A stretch of DNA of 37,869 nucleotides from JANNRA01 sp031401035 (GTDB lineage: Bacteria > Desulfobacterota > Binatia > HRBIN30 > CADEER01). The stretch lies in assembly GCA_031401035.1 (NCBI GenBank), contig JANNRA010000087.1, forward strand, positions 1-37,869, read 5' to 3'. Below the pieces are notes generated by a model, which was not told the DNA's origin, did not search any database, and saw nothing but the letters and a program-made list of their open reading frames with translations. Of this stretch, positions 23,937-32,125 are shown piece after piece. Position numbers and translations under genes: made by a program. Position 1 is the first letter of the stretch; each line of letters opens with the position of its first letter.

Positions 23937-24410
23937 TTACGCGGCGCGGCGCGCGCCGAGCTTGCGCTCGAGGTGCGCCACACGCCGGCTGAGGCGCTCG
24001 ATGTCCGATCCGGTCGCCAGGTCGAGCTGGTCGGCGATGCGCTGCACCACCGCCATCGCCCGACTTTCGAGCGCGCCGAGCCACTTCGTGCTCTCGCGCT
24101 CGACCGACCTGAGCGCCCGGTCGCCGCGTCGCTCGAGGCGCGTGACGACGCGTTCGACGCCTTCGGCTACGGTCTCGCTGCGCTGCTCAACCGCCTTGAG
24201 TGCCTTGCGTCCGCGCCGCCGCAGGTCGGTCGCCGCCCCGTCCAGCTGATCGCCCAATTCGCGCACCGCCTTGCGTGTTCCAGAGGGGAGCATCGCCATG
24301 CTCGCCTTGACGCCGCGGGCCAGAACCTTCTCGGCCTCCGCCTGCGCCTTCGCCACCCGATTGGGGACCGCTGTCAGAACCATCCGTCGCTTCACCACTC
24401 GCTTGGCCAT
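23937..24410 (-). CDS. Phasin-like, highly charged coiled-coil protein
   Basis: A 157-residue Arg/Lys/Glu/Ala-rich helical protein. The start at 24410 follows AAGGAGA. The N-terminus KRVVKRRMVLTA is basic; the middle (VRELGDQLDGAATDLRRRG) and the C-terminal heptad (IERLSRRVAHLERKLG) suggest long helices ending in a coiled coil. This layout fits phasins, which coat polyhydroxyalkanoate granules, particularly the PhaF/PhaI type with a basic part and a coiled-coil end. No PHA synthase is nearby, so a DNA- or granule-binding role is an inference. An operator-like palindrome lies upstream of the ribosome site. Confidence 0.6.
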   Translation of the reverse strand: MAKRVVKRRMVLTAVPNRVAKAQAEAEKVLARGVKASMAMLPSGTRKAVRELGDQLDGAATDLRRRGRKALKAVEQRSETVAEGVERVVTRLERRGDRALRSVERESTKWLGALESRAMAVVQRIADQLDLATGSDIERLSRRVAHLERKLGARRAA

Positions 24411-24422
24411 CTGTTCTCCTTT

Positions 24423-24441
24423 TGTTGGACCTTGTCTAACA
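24423..24441. promoter_or_regulatory. Operator-like inverted repeat upstream of the phasin-like gene
   Basis: TGTTGGAC and GTCTAACA are near-inverses (7 of 8) around a CTT centre. The site lies 13 bases upstream of the start codon on the leftward strand. A repressor site for the phasin-like gene is plausible; which protein binds is unknown. Confidence 0.4.
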
Positions 24442-24763
24442 CGCTGCGTCATCGTTCGCAATGCGGTGCGTCATTTCTTCTCGCTGGGCGCGGCGCCGCC
24501 GGCGGATATCCGTCCGCGTGCGGCATCGGTCGCCGCGACCGCGCCGTCGTCGGGCGACTGCTGCGATGCCGCTGTCGCCTGCTGACGACCCTCGAACCTC
24601 GTCCACATCGGCCGCGCCGGCGGCTGTTGGGCACCCTCTACGGCACCCCGATCAAGCACGACGCGACTGGATTCCGCGCCCGCTCCGATCCGCACGCGGC
24701 TGCGATCTTGCCTCACTGGAGTACCCATGGTAGCCCCGAGCTTTCCATCGCCACCCGGCACAC
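24442..24763. other. Gene-free stretch before tRNA-Val
   Basis: No coding frame here has family motifs, and the short open frames are shadows rich in Arg, Ser and Pro. The only sign of function is a candidate tRNA promoter, TTGCCT (24708-24713), 17 bases, TAGCCC (24731-24736), which sits 27 bases before the tRNA. Confidence 0.5.
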
Positions 24764-24837
24764 GGTCGCATAGCTCAGTTGGTTAGAGCGCCTGCCTCAC
24801 ATGCAGGAGGTCCCTGGTTCGAGCCCAGGTGCGACCA
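24764..24837 (+). tRNA. tRNA-Val, anticodon CAC
   Basis: A 74-base cloverleaf. The acceptor arms GGTCGCA (24764-24770) and TGCGACC (24830-24836) pair perfectly with discriminator A. The D arm is GCTC/GAGC. The anticodon stem CCTGC/GCAGG encloses CTCACAT, so the anticodon is CAC (24798-24800), reading GUG as valine. The T arm is CCTGG/CCAGG with TTCGAGC. CCA is not encoded. The integrase gene abuts it, as expected for a tRNA used as an attachment site. Confidence 0.97.
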
Positions 24838-26189
24838 CTCCGGATGCTCTTTCGAGTCCGGAACGTTAGGCCCATCAAGGTCGGACTCACAAAACGCAGT
24901 TTCCTCGCTTTGTAGCCTAACTGTAGCCAATCTTTCTTCCCCGCGCCTGGAAGCCCCTGTTCTTCGGCGATTTCGGCGCCGCAATCATCACCACGCGCAC
25001 CAGCCGCGCGAACATCCGCCTCCCCTGGAGGGCGCCGCTCCGTCGGCGCCTGTTGGATGGCGTCACCGCCCCTCGTCACGCCACCGTCCCGCTGCAACGC
25101 CTCGCGCTCCATCTCCCCCCGCACGGCACCGACCAGCGCATCCAACTTGTCCGCCGCATCGCGCTGCATCGTCGGCAGCACATGCGAGTACGTGTCGAGC
25201 GTGATCGCAATCCGCGAGTGCCCCAGCCGCTCCTGCACCACCTTCGGATGCACGTCCTGCACCAGCAGCAGCGTCGCCGCCGTGTGCCGTAGATCATGGA
25301 AGCGAACCTTCGGCAGCCCGGCTTTCTCCAGCAACGGGTCGAACGACTTGCGCCGCAGGTTGCTCTTGCGGATCGGCCCGCCGCGGCTGTCGCAGAACAC
25401 CCACGTCTGGTCGAAGCCCTTCGCCCGCATCCGCTCCCGATGCTCGACCAGTGCGTCGATCGCGACGCGCGGCAGCGCCACGTGCCGCCGCCCCGCCGCC
25501 GTCTTCGGCTCCACCAGCTCCATCTCGCCGGCCACCTCCTGCAGTTGGCGGCGCACGCGCAGCATGCCCGTCTCGAGGTCGATGTCCTCCCAGTGCAGCC
25601 CGAGCAACTCGCCCTGGCGCAGGCCTGAGAACACCGCCAGCACGTACAGCGCACGCAGGCGCGACCCCTCCGCGGCGTCGAGCAGCATCAGCACCTGCCG
25701 CGGCGTCAGCGGCACGAATCGCTTCGTCGGCGCCGTCGGCCGATCGACGTCGGCGCAGGGGTTGGACGGAATCAGCTTCCAGCGCACCGCCCGCTTCAGC
25801 GCCGAGAACAGCCGCGAGTGCACCATCTGGCACTGCCGCGGCGACATACCGTCACGCAGCAGCGACGCGTAGAGTCCCTGCACATGCGCCGGCGTCAGCT
25901 TCGCGAGCCGAATGCCGCCGATGTGCGGGATCATGTGCAGGCGCACGAGGCCCTCGTACTGTCGGTACGTGGTGACGCGGATCTTCGGTTTGGCCACGTC
26001 CTCGAGCCAGCGCGTCAGATACTGCGCCACCGTGAGCTGCGTCGGCTGCGAGACGCCGCCGTGCAGCGCCTGCGTGTGCAATTCGGTGAGCTGCTTGCGC
26101 ACTTCCTCCTTGGTCGGCCCGTACACCGTCCGCCGCCGCCGTTTGCCGACGGCGTTCGTCGCGTCTGGACGCCGGACGACCAGCCGCAC
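24783..26189 (-). CDS. Tyrosine-type site-specific integrase with unusual C-terminal extension
   Basis: An integrase of the phage/island type. N-terminal AP2-like arm-binding part: KRRRRTVYGPTKEEVRKQL. SAM-like core-binding part: TVAQYLTRWLEDVAKPKIR. Catalytic domain residues: Arg in FSGLRQGELLG, Lys in LVEPKTAAGRR, His and Arg in FHDLRHTAATL, and His and Tyr in RLGHSRIAI and LDTYSHVLP. The open frame runs to 26384, but its far upstream part overlaps a plus-strand gene fragment and is low-complexity, so a GTG near 26189 is preferred; the start is uncertain. After the usual end (about residue 345), the frame continues some 120 residues through a REP-like repeat, the 11-bp repeats and into the tRNA. 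That tail looks non-native. It probably drives integration at tRNA-Val. Confidence 0.88.
   Translation of the reverse strand: MRLVVRRPDATNAVGKRRRRTVYGPTKEEVRKQLTELHTQALHGGVSQPTQLTVAQYLTRWLEDVAKPKIRVTTYRQYEGLVRLHMIPHIGGIRLAKLTPAHVQGLYASLLRDGMSPRQCQMVHSRLFSALKRAVRWKLIPSNPCADVDRPTAPTKRFVPLTPRQVLMLLDAAEGSRLRALYVLAVFSGLRQGELLGLHWEDIDLETGMLRVRRQLQEVAGEMELVEPKTAAGRRHVALPRVAIDALVEHRERMRAKGFDQTWVFCDSRGGPIRKSNLRRKSFDPLLEKAGLPKVRFHDLRHTAATLLLVQDVHPKVVQERLGHSRIAITLDTYSHVLPTMQRDAADKLDALVGAVRGEMEREALQRDGGVTRGGDAIQQAPTERRPPGEADVRAAGARGDDCGAEIAEEQGLPGAGKKDWLQLGYKARKLRFVSPTLMGLTFRTRKSIRSGRTWARTRDLLHVRQAL
24911..24932 (+). repeat. Tandem 11-bp repeats, candidate integrase arm sites (left end)
   Basis: TGTAGCCTAAC (24911-24921) is followed directly by TGTAGCCAATC (24922-24932). 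The same 11-bp unit occurs twice in tandem at 37731-37752 in the same orientation. Tyrosine integrases bind such paired direct repeats near the att core. They lie 74 bases beyond the tRNA. Confidence 0.65.
25027..25059 (+). repeat. Half copy of the REP-like element
   Basis: This segment matches 9275-9307 with about two base changes, but the right arm of the palindrome is missing. It lies within the extended 3' part of the integrase frame, where it encodes the tail residues GDAIQQAPTERRPP on the minus strand. Insertion here may have removed the original integrase stop codon. Confidence 0.65.
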
Positions 26190-26212
26190 CTGACCGCGAT
26201 GGACGAGTTCAT

Positions 26213-26386
26213 GGTCGCGACCCCGAAGACGCGTTTCTCTGGGAGGTCGGCTCCCGCTGGACCTTCCAGACCCCGATCCCCTGCCACGGAAAACTGAACC
26301 TGTGGCGCCCCGGCCCCGAGCTGCGTAGCGCGCTGCACCGCGAGCTCTCAGCGCTCGCCGTGCCGCTCGATCACCTATGCGCATGA
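26213..26386 (+). pseudogene. 3' fragment of an unidentified gene
   Basis: In this frame the DNA reads as a normal-looking protein end with FLWEVGSRWTFQTPIPCHGK, then LNLWRPGPELRSAL, and a stop at 26384-26386. The stop overlaps the ATG of the next gene at 26377, as in a translationally coupled pair. No upstream part with a start is visible, because the frame runs into the 5' end of the leftward integrase. It is probably a gene cut off when the two sequences were joined. I do not recognise the family. Confidence 0.4.
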
Positions 26387-26970
26387 TCCGGGTTGGCGCG
26401 CCGTCGCTCTCACGCCAGGAGGTCGCCGACCTCGCGCGGTCCTACATCGACTGCACGTCGCGCCCGGTCTGGGCACTCGAACGTCGCATCTGCGACAGCA
26501 TTGCCCCGGCCGTCCGCCGCCGCGGTTACTTCACGCGCCACGAACTGCACCAGATCTGTCGCTGGAAGGCGCCTCGGGCGGCCGCCCGCGCCCTCGAGAA
26601 CTCCGCCTCCTTCGTGCGCGAGACGACGCAGCTCGCCTTGGCCACGAGTTCCGAACGCCTGCGGATCGAAGTGCTGACCCTGCTGCACGGCGTGAAGTGG
26701 CCGACCGCGTCCGTCCTGCTCCATTTCGGCGCTGCTGATCCCTGCCGGAAGGGCGGGCTGCGCTACCCGATCCTCGACTTCCGCGCCCTCGAGTCCTTCG
26801 ACTTTGAGCCGCCGCGCCCGCCCTACGACTTTGACTTCTGGTGGCAGTACACCGAATACTGCCGCGGGCTTGCCAAGCGCTACGACGTGGACAGGCGTAC
26901 GCTCGACCGCGCCCTCTGGCAGCGCTCGAAGCAGCAGCCCACCCGCAAACGCCAGCAGTTGGATGGATGA
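26377..26970 (+). CDS. Conserved unknown protein, possible HhH-like DNA-binding fold
   Basis: A 197-residue protein I cannot name with certainty. Its pattern recalls helix-hairpin-helix base-excision folds without catalytic residues that I can confirm. It shows RHELHQICRWKAPRAA, EVLTLLHGVKWPTASVLLHF, YPILDFRALES, and YDFDFWWQYTEYCRGLA, with a basic C-terminus ending KQQPTRKRQQ. The GVxWPxAS...PILDxRA pattern is one I associate with small proteins scattered on mobile elements. The start overlaps the end of the preceding fragment, implying a former operon. Cytoplasmic; function unknown. Confidence 0.65.
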   Translation: MRMIRVGAPSLSRQEVADLARSYIDCTSRPVWALERRICDSIAPAVRRRGYFTRHELHQICRWKAPRAAARALENSASFVRETTQLALATSSERLRIEVLTLLHGVKWPTASVLLHFGAADPCRKGGLRYPILDFRALESFDFEPPRPPYDFDFWWQYTEYCRGLAKRYDVDRRTLDRALWQRSKQQPTRKRQQLDG

Positions 26971-27088
26971 CGGGGCTCCCGCCATGTCGCCTCCAGGTGG
27001 TCGGCCAACGTACCGCTATCGTCCGTGGCCGCCTGTTCGGGCTCGGCCGCCGGCGATGACTCGACGACGCAACGAACCGGAGGATGAC

Positions 27089-27497
27089 ATGCCCAAATGG
27101 GTCGTAGAGGGAGAACTGGCGCGGACATCACGGCCCGGCTACGCCGGCGAGGTCGGGGAACCCGTTCCGGCAGAGGTGGTCGATGACTGGCTTGCCGACC
27201 TGACGGCTGCCGGCATCCGCTCGATCATCTGCCTTCCTGGCCGCCGACCAACTGCATTTCTACGACTCGCTACCCGGCGGTCTCCTATCGCACTACCGGC
27301 GGGCGGGGTTCGAGACCGCACACGTCCCCGCCCGCGATCACCAGACCCCAGCCCTTGGGGACACCCACCTCGAACAAGTCTGGGCGGCCTACCAGGAGCT
27401 TCCGAAGCCCGTCGTCGTCCATTGCAGCGCCGGCATGGATCGCACCGGCCTGGCGATCAGGCATCTCCAGCAGAAGCTGCGTGAAGCCCGCCATTGA
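27089..27497 (+). pseudogene. Frameshifted dual-specificity/tyrosine phosphatase-like gene
   Basis: The N-terminal part (frame of ATG 27089, MPKWVVEGELARTSRPGY ... GIRSIICL) and the C-terminal part (frame ending at TGA 27495) together make one ~135-residue phosphatase. The second frame starts near 27234 and has the catalytic P-loop VVHCSAGMDRTGLAI (Cys-x5-Arg). Joining them needs a +1 shift around 27230-27236; removing one T from the CTTCCTGG stretch would restore the frame. GGAGG precedes the ATG at good spacing. It could be a recent mutation, a sequencing error or programmed shift; the first two are more likely. The motif indicates a cysteine phosphatase acting on protein or polyphosphate. 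Confidence 0.75.
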
Positions 27498-27542
27498 AGG
27501 GAAACGCGCTGTCGCAGAAGGGCTGACGCTTCGTCGGTCTCG

Positions 27543-30500
27543 CTAGTTCACTTCGGCGAACCGGAACACGTTGGAAACGTCGCCCGCGGGCGGTCGGCCG
27601 GTGGAGTGGCCAGCGGCAAGCCGGCCGCCCGTCCCCGGCGTTGCGAAGTTGGCGCAGTCGAAGGGTTCACCGGAGACGGTGAGCATCAGTTTGGAGCCGC
27701 CTTCGCCCTTCTGGGAAGTGGCGTTGGTTGTGGTGAACGGAAAGATCTGGCGCGGGTTGGTGTAGATGATCTCCGTGCACGGCGCAGTGTCACCGGCCGC
27801 GACGAGTTGGTAGTCCACTTGGACCAGCAACTCGCCATTGCCGGGGCCTGCGGGCTGTCCAAGTCCAGTCGTGACCGAGAACGGAAAGCCGACATCGCCC
27901 CCCGGCTGAAAACTGACTGTGTCGTAAGCCGTCCCGCCGTCGCAGTCGATGCTGCCCTCACTGCCTTCCGTCTTCATGGCAAAGCAGAGGCGGCTGCCAT
28001 CGACGATGCTGATCTCGATGTAGGCGTCGCTGCTGAGGGTCAGCGACGCGATGCCGCTCTCGTCCGGCATTCCGAGCCGTAAATTGATCGGGCCTGGACT
28101 GAACGAGTTGGCCGCGTTGGTCCCAGTGAGGCCGGAGGTGAACATGCCGGTTCCCGTCTCCTCCGCCGTGCCGAGTAGTTCCCCAGGCGCCACCCAGTAG
28201 ACTCGCTTCATGCTGCTCGGGACGACTGTCGGCGTCACTGCGAGGGGTGGCGAAGGGGTGCGTGTGACGCTCGGCGTTGGCGACGGCGGGATCTCGCTGA
28301 CCACATCCACGGCGCCGTCGTTCCCAATTGCCGCCACTTGTTGGTTGGACGCGTCGCGTGCGTCTACGGCCAAGGCCACGACCGGGTAGCGGCCTTGGCT
28401 GGCGTTCGCGTTGATCACCGCGGTGCAAGTGTACAGCAGCCCGCCAGGCAGAAGTGGTCCGTTCGAGCGCGAGATGACGGCGCGGACGCGGCGGCAGTCG
28501 TCGCCGGAGATGAACAGGCACTGGAAGAGCCCCGTCACGCCGGCGCCGAGCCCAGGGTTGACGGCGCAGTTCGCCCCGCCTCCCGGGATGCGGGCGATGC
28601 GCACGGGAGAGAGGTCCTCGAGCTGGATATCATTGCGGGTGAAGGCGACCGCGTGGTCGCGGGGATCGAGCGAGACCGCGATCGTCACCTGGCTGCCCGG
28701 TACGCCGACCGCATTGCCGATCGAGATCCGAGCTTCGCTGGTGGAGACGCCGGACCCGGTTGGCGTCGCAGTCGCGGTCCGCGTGCGGGTCTGCGTCGCG
28801 GTTCGCGTGTTGTCGCGAGGCAAACTCGGCCCGACAGTTGCCGTGGTGGAGGGGGGTGGCGGAGTCCCGGCCGTCGAGGGAGCGGTCGGACTCGGTGCAG
28901 CCAGCGTCGGCGTCGCGGTCGCCGCGGCGACACATCCGAAGAGCGTCGCGTTGATCGCCCGCAACACCTCGTCGATCTCGACCGCCCCGTCCCCGTCCGC
29001 GTCGGCCGAAGCACAGCGGTCGAGAGGCAGCGCCCCCAACGCCTGGTTCACCATGGTGAGGACTTCGTCGATCGACAATCGACCGTCGACGTTGCAATCG
29101 CCGTAACAGGGACCGCTCGTCGGCGTCGCCGGCGGCGTCCGGCTGTGGGTCGGTGTCGGCGTCGTGCTGGCAGTGACCGACCGCGTCGCTGTCCGCGCCG
29201 GCGTTTGCGTCAAAGTGAAGATCGGGGTCGGCAGGTCAGTCGGCCGCCGGCTGGCAGTCAACGTCCTGGTCGCACTCGGCGGCGGTGCGCTCGGGGTGAC
29301 GGTCGAGGTAGTGGTCGGTTGCGGCGTCGATGTGCGAAGTGCGGTCGCCGTTCTCGTAGGCGTCGGGGGAGCGGGTGGCGCCCCGAGATACAGCCGCCCG
29401 CTGCCGAAGCGATTGTCGGCGCCTGACGGACCCATATCGACGGCTCGGCCGAGCAGGAATTGCTCGACCTGATCGACCGTCCACTCGGGATACAGGCCCC
29501 TCACCAGCGCCGTGGCGCCTGCGACGTGCGGCGTTGCCGCGGAGGTTCCGTTGAAACCGTGCGCGCCGGCTGCGACGGTGGATACATTCGCGAACGCCGC
29601 GATGTCGGGCTTGCGTCGACCACCTGCGGCTTGCCCGCCCGGACCATTGGTCGGTCCTTCGGAGCTGTAGGGCTCCTGCGGGTACGGCGGGTCGACGTCG
29701 AGCGCGGCGACGGTAACCGCAGCGTCAGCATCAGCGGGCGAGGACAGGCTGCGTGCGCCAACTTGTTGCCGAAGCGCGAGGCCGGGCAGGGTGACGTCGA
29801 AATCCACCGCCCGACTGCCGCTGAATCGCTCTACGGCGAGCCCGTAGCGCGTGGCTGAACCGTAGGTGACGCCGGAGACCACCTCGACTGGAGTCTGGCC
29901 CGGCTGTCCGGATTGAGACGAATCGCCTCCAAACCCGGCGTTCTCCCAGAACAGTCCATTCCAGCGCACAACATACAGATCGAGATCCTGATCGACAGCC
30001 GCCCAGTCGCTCCAACGGAGGAAAGCGGTGATCTCCTCGCCGGCCCTTCCGATGAAGCACTCGCCTTCCGGCCCAACACAGTTGACGAAGCCGTCGAGGA
30101 TGAAATCGTGGAAGCCGTCCTTGTCCCGATCGACGAACGGACCACCCCAATGCGATTCCCGGTAGTTGCCCGCCGATGTGGCCCACAGAACTCCCGCGGC
30201 ACGGCTGGTCGCTACGAGGTCCGGGAGGCGTCCCGTTCCATCGCCGGGGCCCTCGTTGAAGTACGAGATCGATGTCGAGATTACATCGACGCCCTCGTCA
30301 TCGCGCAGCCACTGCAATGCCTCTTCGAAGTCTATCGGCGTGTTGACACGCGCGAGGAATAGCTCGGCATCAGGTGCGACATCCTGCACGATCTCCGCGC
30401 ACGCCGTGCCGTGGGCGTCGTCACCTTCAACGTCGTTGCTTCCAATGCCATCGACGAAGCTGCGCGCCGCCACGACACGCGACAACTCCGAGCTCGCCAG

Positions 30501-31118
30501 CGGGCGATAGCCGAGAAACCCTCCGTCGATGATGCCGACGCGAATTCCTCCTCCTCGCATGCCGGCTGCGTGCCAGGCGGCCGCGTTCATCGCGTCCAGT
30601 CCCTCTGAATCCACTGATCCGGCCGCGATCGACTCGAGCGGGCGGGCCTCGACTGGCCGCCTCACATAGAGAACACTCGTGTCCGCGGCGACCGCCTCGA
30701 GACTCTCCGGCGCCAGCCACGCCTGCAGCGCCGTGTCGCCGAATCCGCGCCCGGTCACCTCGCCGCCGACGCCCTCGACGGCTCGTACGGCTCTATCGGC
30801 GTTCTCGGGCCGAACCGCGATTTCGACCTGTACCCTGCCACGGTCCATCCGGGCGCCCGCCTCCGCTCCAGCCGTGCCGTCTCCCGGACCGAACACCGCC
30901 GCGGCCAGGGTCTCGTCGGCAACTGCCTGGAGCAGGGAATCCAGCTTCGGATTGCGCATGCGCTCCGCCAACGGAGGGCGCACCCGCGGGGCCGTCCTCC
31001 TGACGAACCCCGTTCCAACGCCGACGGCGCCAAGACCCCTCGGCGGTATCGCCTGCGCAGGCCCCAAAGCCAATCCTAGGACGAGTACAGTCGCGATTGG
31101 CCGCAGGAAACGAGGCAT
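27543..31118 (-). CDS. Secreted subtilisin-like serine protease with dockerin-like and cohesin-like modules
   Basis: A 1191-residue exported protein. Signal peptide at residues 1-23. The S8 peptidase domain spans about residues 185-550, with catalytic Asp in GIIDGGFLGY (~193), His in DDAHGTACAE (~238) and Ser in FNGTSAATPHVAG (~524). A Thr/Pro linker follows, then at ~671-727 the Cys-bracketed dockerin-like pair (CYGDCNVDGRLSIDEVL; DADGDGAVEIDEVL; FGC). After a second linker, residues ~795-936 look like a cohesin or related beta-sandwich (ISIGNAVGVPGSQVTIAVSL; YTCTAVINANASQGRYPV). A final ~190-residue domain is unassigned. No strong ribosome site precedes ATG 31118. It probably works outside the cell, perhaps self-assembling. 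It lies in the putative island. Confidence 0.85.
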   Translation of the reverse strand: MPRFLRPIATVLVLGLALGPAQAIPPRGLGAVGVGTGFVRRTAPRVRPPLAERMRNPKLDSLLQAVADETLAAAVFGPGDGTAGAEAGARMDRGRVQVEIAVRPENADRAVRAVEGVGGEVTGRGFGDTALQAWLAPESLEAVAADTSVLYVRRPVEARPLESIAAGSVDSEGLDAMNAAAWHAAGMRGGGIRVGIIDGGFLGYRPLASSELSRVVAARSFVDGIGSNDVEGDDAHGTACAEIVQDVAPDAELFLARVNTPIDFEEALQWLRDDEGVDVISTSISYFNEGPGDGTGRLPDLVATSRAAGVLWATSAGNYRESHWGGPFVDRDKDGFHDFILDGFVNCVGPEGECFIGRAGEEITAFLRWSDWAAVDQDLDLYVVRWNGLFWENAGFGGDSSQSGQPGQTPVEVVSGVTYGSATRYGLAVERFSGSRAVDFDVTLPGLALRQQVGARSLSSPADADAAVTVAALDVDPPYPQEPYSSEGPTNGPGGQAAGGRRKPDIAAFANVSTVAAGAHGFNGTSAATPHVAGATALVRGLYPEWTVDQVEQFLLGRAVDMGPSGADNRFGSGRLYLGAPPAPPTPTRTATALRTSTPQPTTTSTVTPSAPPPSATRTLTASRRPTDLPTPIFTLTQTPARTATRSVTASTTPTPTHSRTPPATPTSGPCYGDCNVDGRLSIDEVLTMVNQALGALPLDRCASADADGDGAVEIDEVLRAINATLFGCVAAATATPTLAAPSPTAPSTAGTPPPPSTTATVGPSLPRDNTRTATQTRTRTATATPTGSGVSTSEARISIGNAVGVPGSQVTIAVSLDPRDHAVAFTRNDIQLEDLSPVRIARIPGGGANCAVNPGLGAGVTGLFQCLFISGDDCRRVRAVISRSNGPLLPGGLLYTCTAVINANASQGRYPVVALAVDARDASNQQVAAIGNDGAVDVVSEIPPSPTPSVTRTPSPPLAVTPTVVPSSMKRVYWVAPGELLGTAEETGTGMFTSGLTGTNAANSFSPGPINLRLGMPDESGIASLTLSSDAYIEISIVDGSRLCFAMKTEGSEGSIDCDGGTAYDTVSFQPGGDVGFPFSVTTGLGQPAGPGNGELLVQVDYQLVAAGDTAPCTEIIYTNPRQIFPFTTTNATSQKGEGGSKLMLTVSGEPFDCANFATPGTGGRLAAGHSTGRPPAGDVSNVFRFAEVN

Positions 31119-31487
31119 GCGTGCTAGCTAACAGCAAGACAGATGCCTGGCCAGGTCAGCGCGGACACTGCCCCCTAATGTGGAAGGTGACCCATACCCT
31201 TCGTCAATAAGCGGCCAGTTGCCCCGCCGCCCTTGACGCCGCGCCGATCCGCCGCGCAAGAACGGACCCTTCATGCCAATGTCGCCCCAGCGCTGGGATG
31301 AAGAGATGGGGGAGCTGGGCTCCCCCCTGGCACCGATGAGTATACTTATGTGATGGCAGGCCGGCAGCTGCTGGCGGGGGTAATCGACGCCTGGGAACTG
31401 ACGACGACCGTGCTCCGAGTGCAGGAGCGGCGTGCAGGCGATTGAGACGAGGGTACAAGCAATGCCGCTGCCTTGGACGGTGGCAGG
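31119..31487. other. Intergenic stretch with a duplicated pglW-like 5' end
   Basis: No convincing gene. A 31-base segment at 31268-31298 nearly repeats the start region of the pglW fragment at 32119-32149 (about three changes), including the two in-frame ATGs and the codons for MSPxRW. It then diverges into a frame that stops after about 25 codons. A 30-codon frame at 31353-31445 has no recognisable motif. Confidence 0.4.
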
Positions 31488-31931
31488 TCAGAGGATCTTC
31501 TTGGACGTGAAATTGCCGGACGAGAAGCAGCCGTCATGTATCACGTCGCTCTGGATGAAGATGCCGTTGAGGGCGGTCACAGCGCCGGTCTTCTTGTTGA
31601 TCGCCGCCGTGCCGCGGATGGTGGCGAACGACCCGGGGCCGAAGCCGACGCTGGCGACGAAGGCGGCCGACGTGGCTTTGGTCAGGTAGTAGTACCCCGT
31701 CATCGGGAACGTCGTGCCACCGTCGAACCCGGGCGTCAGCGAGACTGTGAGCTGCGTGCGGCTGTCGATCCGGACCCATAGGTCGACGTTGTTGCGCGCC
31801 GTGAATTTGATCGCCGCGCCGTCGCCGCAGTGCTCACTGCCGACGGTTTCGATCTTGAAGACCTCGCCAGGGAAGGCGAGGGCGGTGGCCGGTGGCAACA
31901 ACAGGGCGGTCAGGAGGATGAGTGTCTTCAT
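31488..31931 (-). CDS. Small secreted protein of unknown family
   Basis: A 147-residue exported protein. Residues 1-19 are a clear signal peptide (MKTLILLTALLLPPATALA). The mature part is beta-rich with two Cys, EHCGDG near its start and HDGCFSSGNF near its end, and strands such as LTVSLTPGFDGGTTFPMTG. It has no catalytic motif that I can see. The start at 31931 is chosen for the signal peptide; the frame beyond to 32117 is shadow. It lies in the putative island and is divergent from the pglW fragment. Confidence 0.75.
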   Translation of the reverse strand: MKTLILLTALLLPPATALAFPGEVFKIETVGSEHCGDGAAIKFTARNNVDLWVRIDSRTQLTVSLTPGFDGGTTFPMTGYYYLTKATSAAFVASVGFGPGSFATIRGTAAINKKTGAVTALNGIFIQSDVIHDGCFSSGNFTSKKIL

Positions 31932-32125
31932 GGCTGCCCGACATGCCGCAGGATCTGTCCCTCCGCAAGCGGAATCTGCCTGCCGCGCTGGTGTTGCCAG
32001 TCGCTCGTGACCACGGGTGTCAGGCGTTCTGCACCGGCGCTGTACGCCAGCCGTGCGCCGTGCGATCTCCGCTACGCCACCCGCGGGTTTGCACCGCCCG
32101 CCGCGATCTGGAACCACGCCCCTTC

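Noticed and set aside
24775..24984. 69-codon minus-strand frame over the tRNA
   Set aside because: Its product (SNQGPPACEAGA-type) is the well-known antisense translation of tRNA arms, not a gene.
31353..31445. 30-codon open frame
   Set aside because: No ribosome site, motif or neighbour link; length is within chance.
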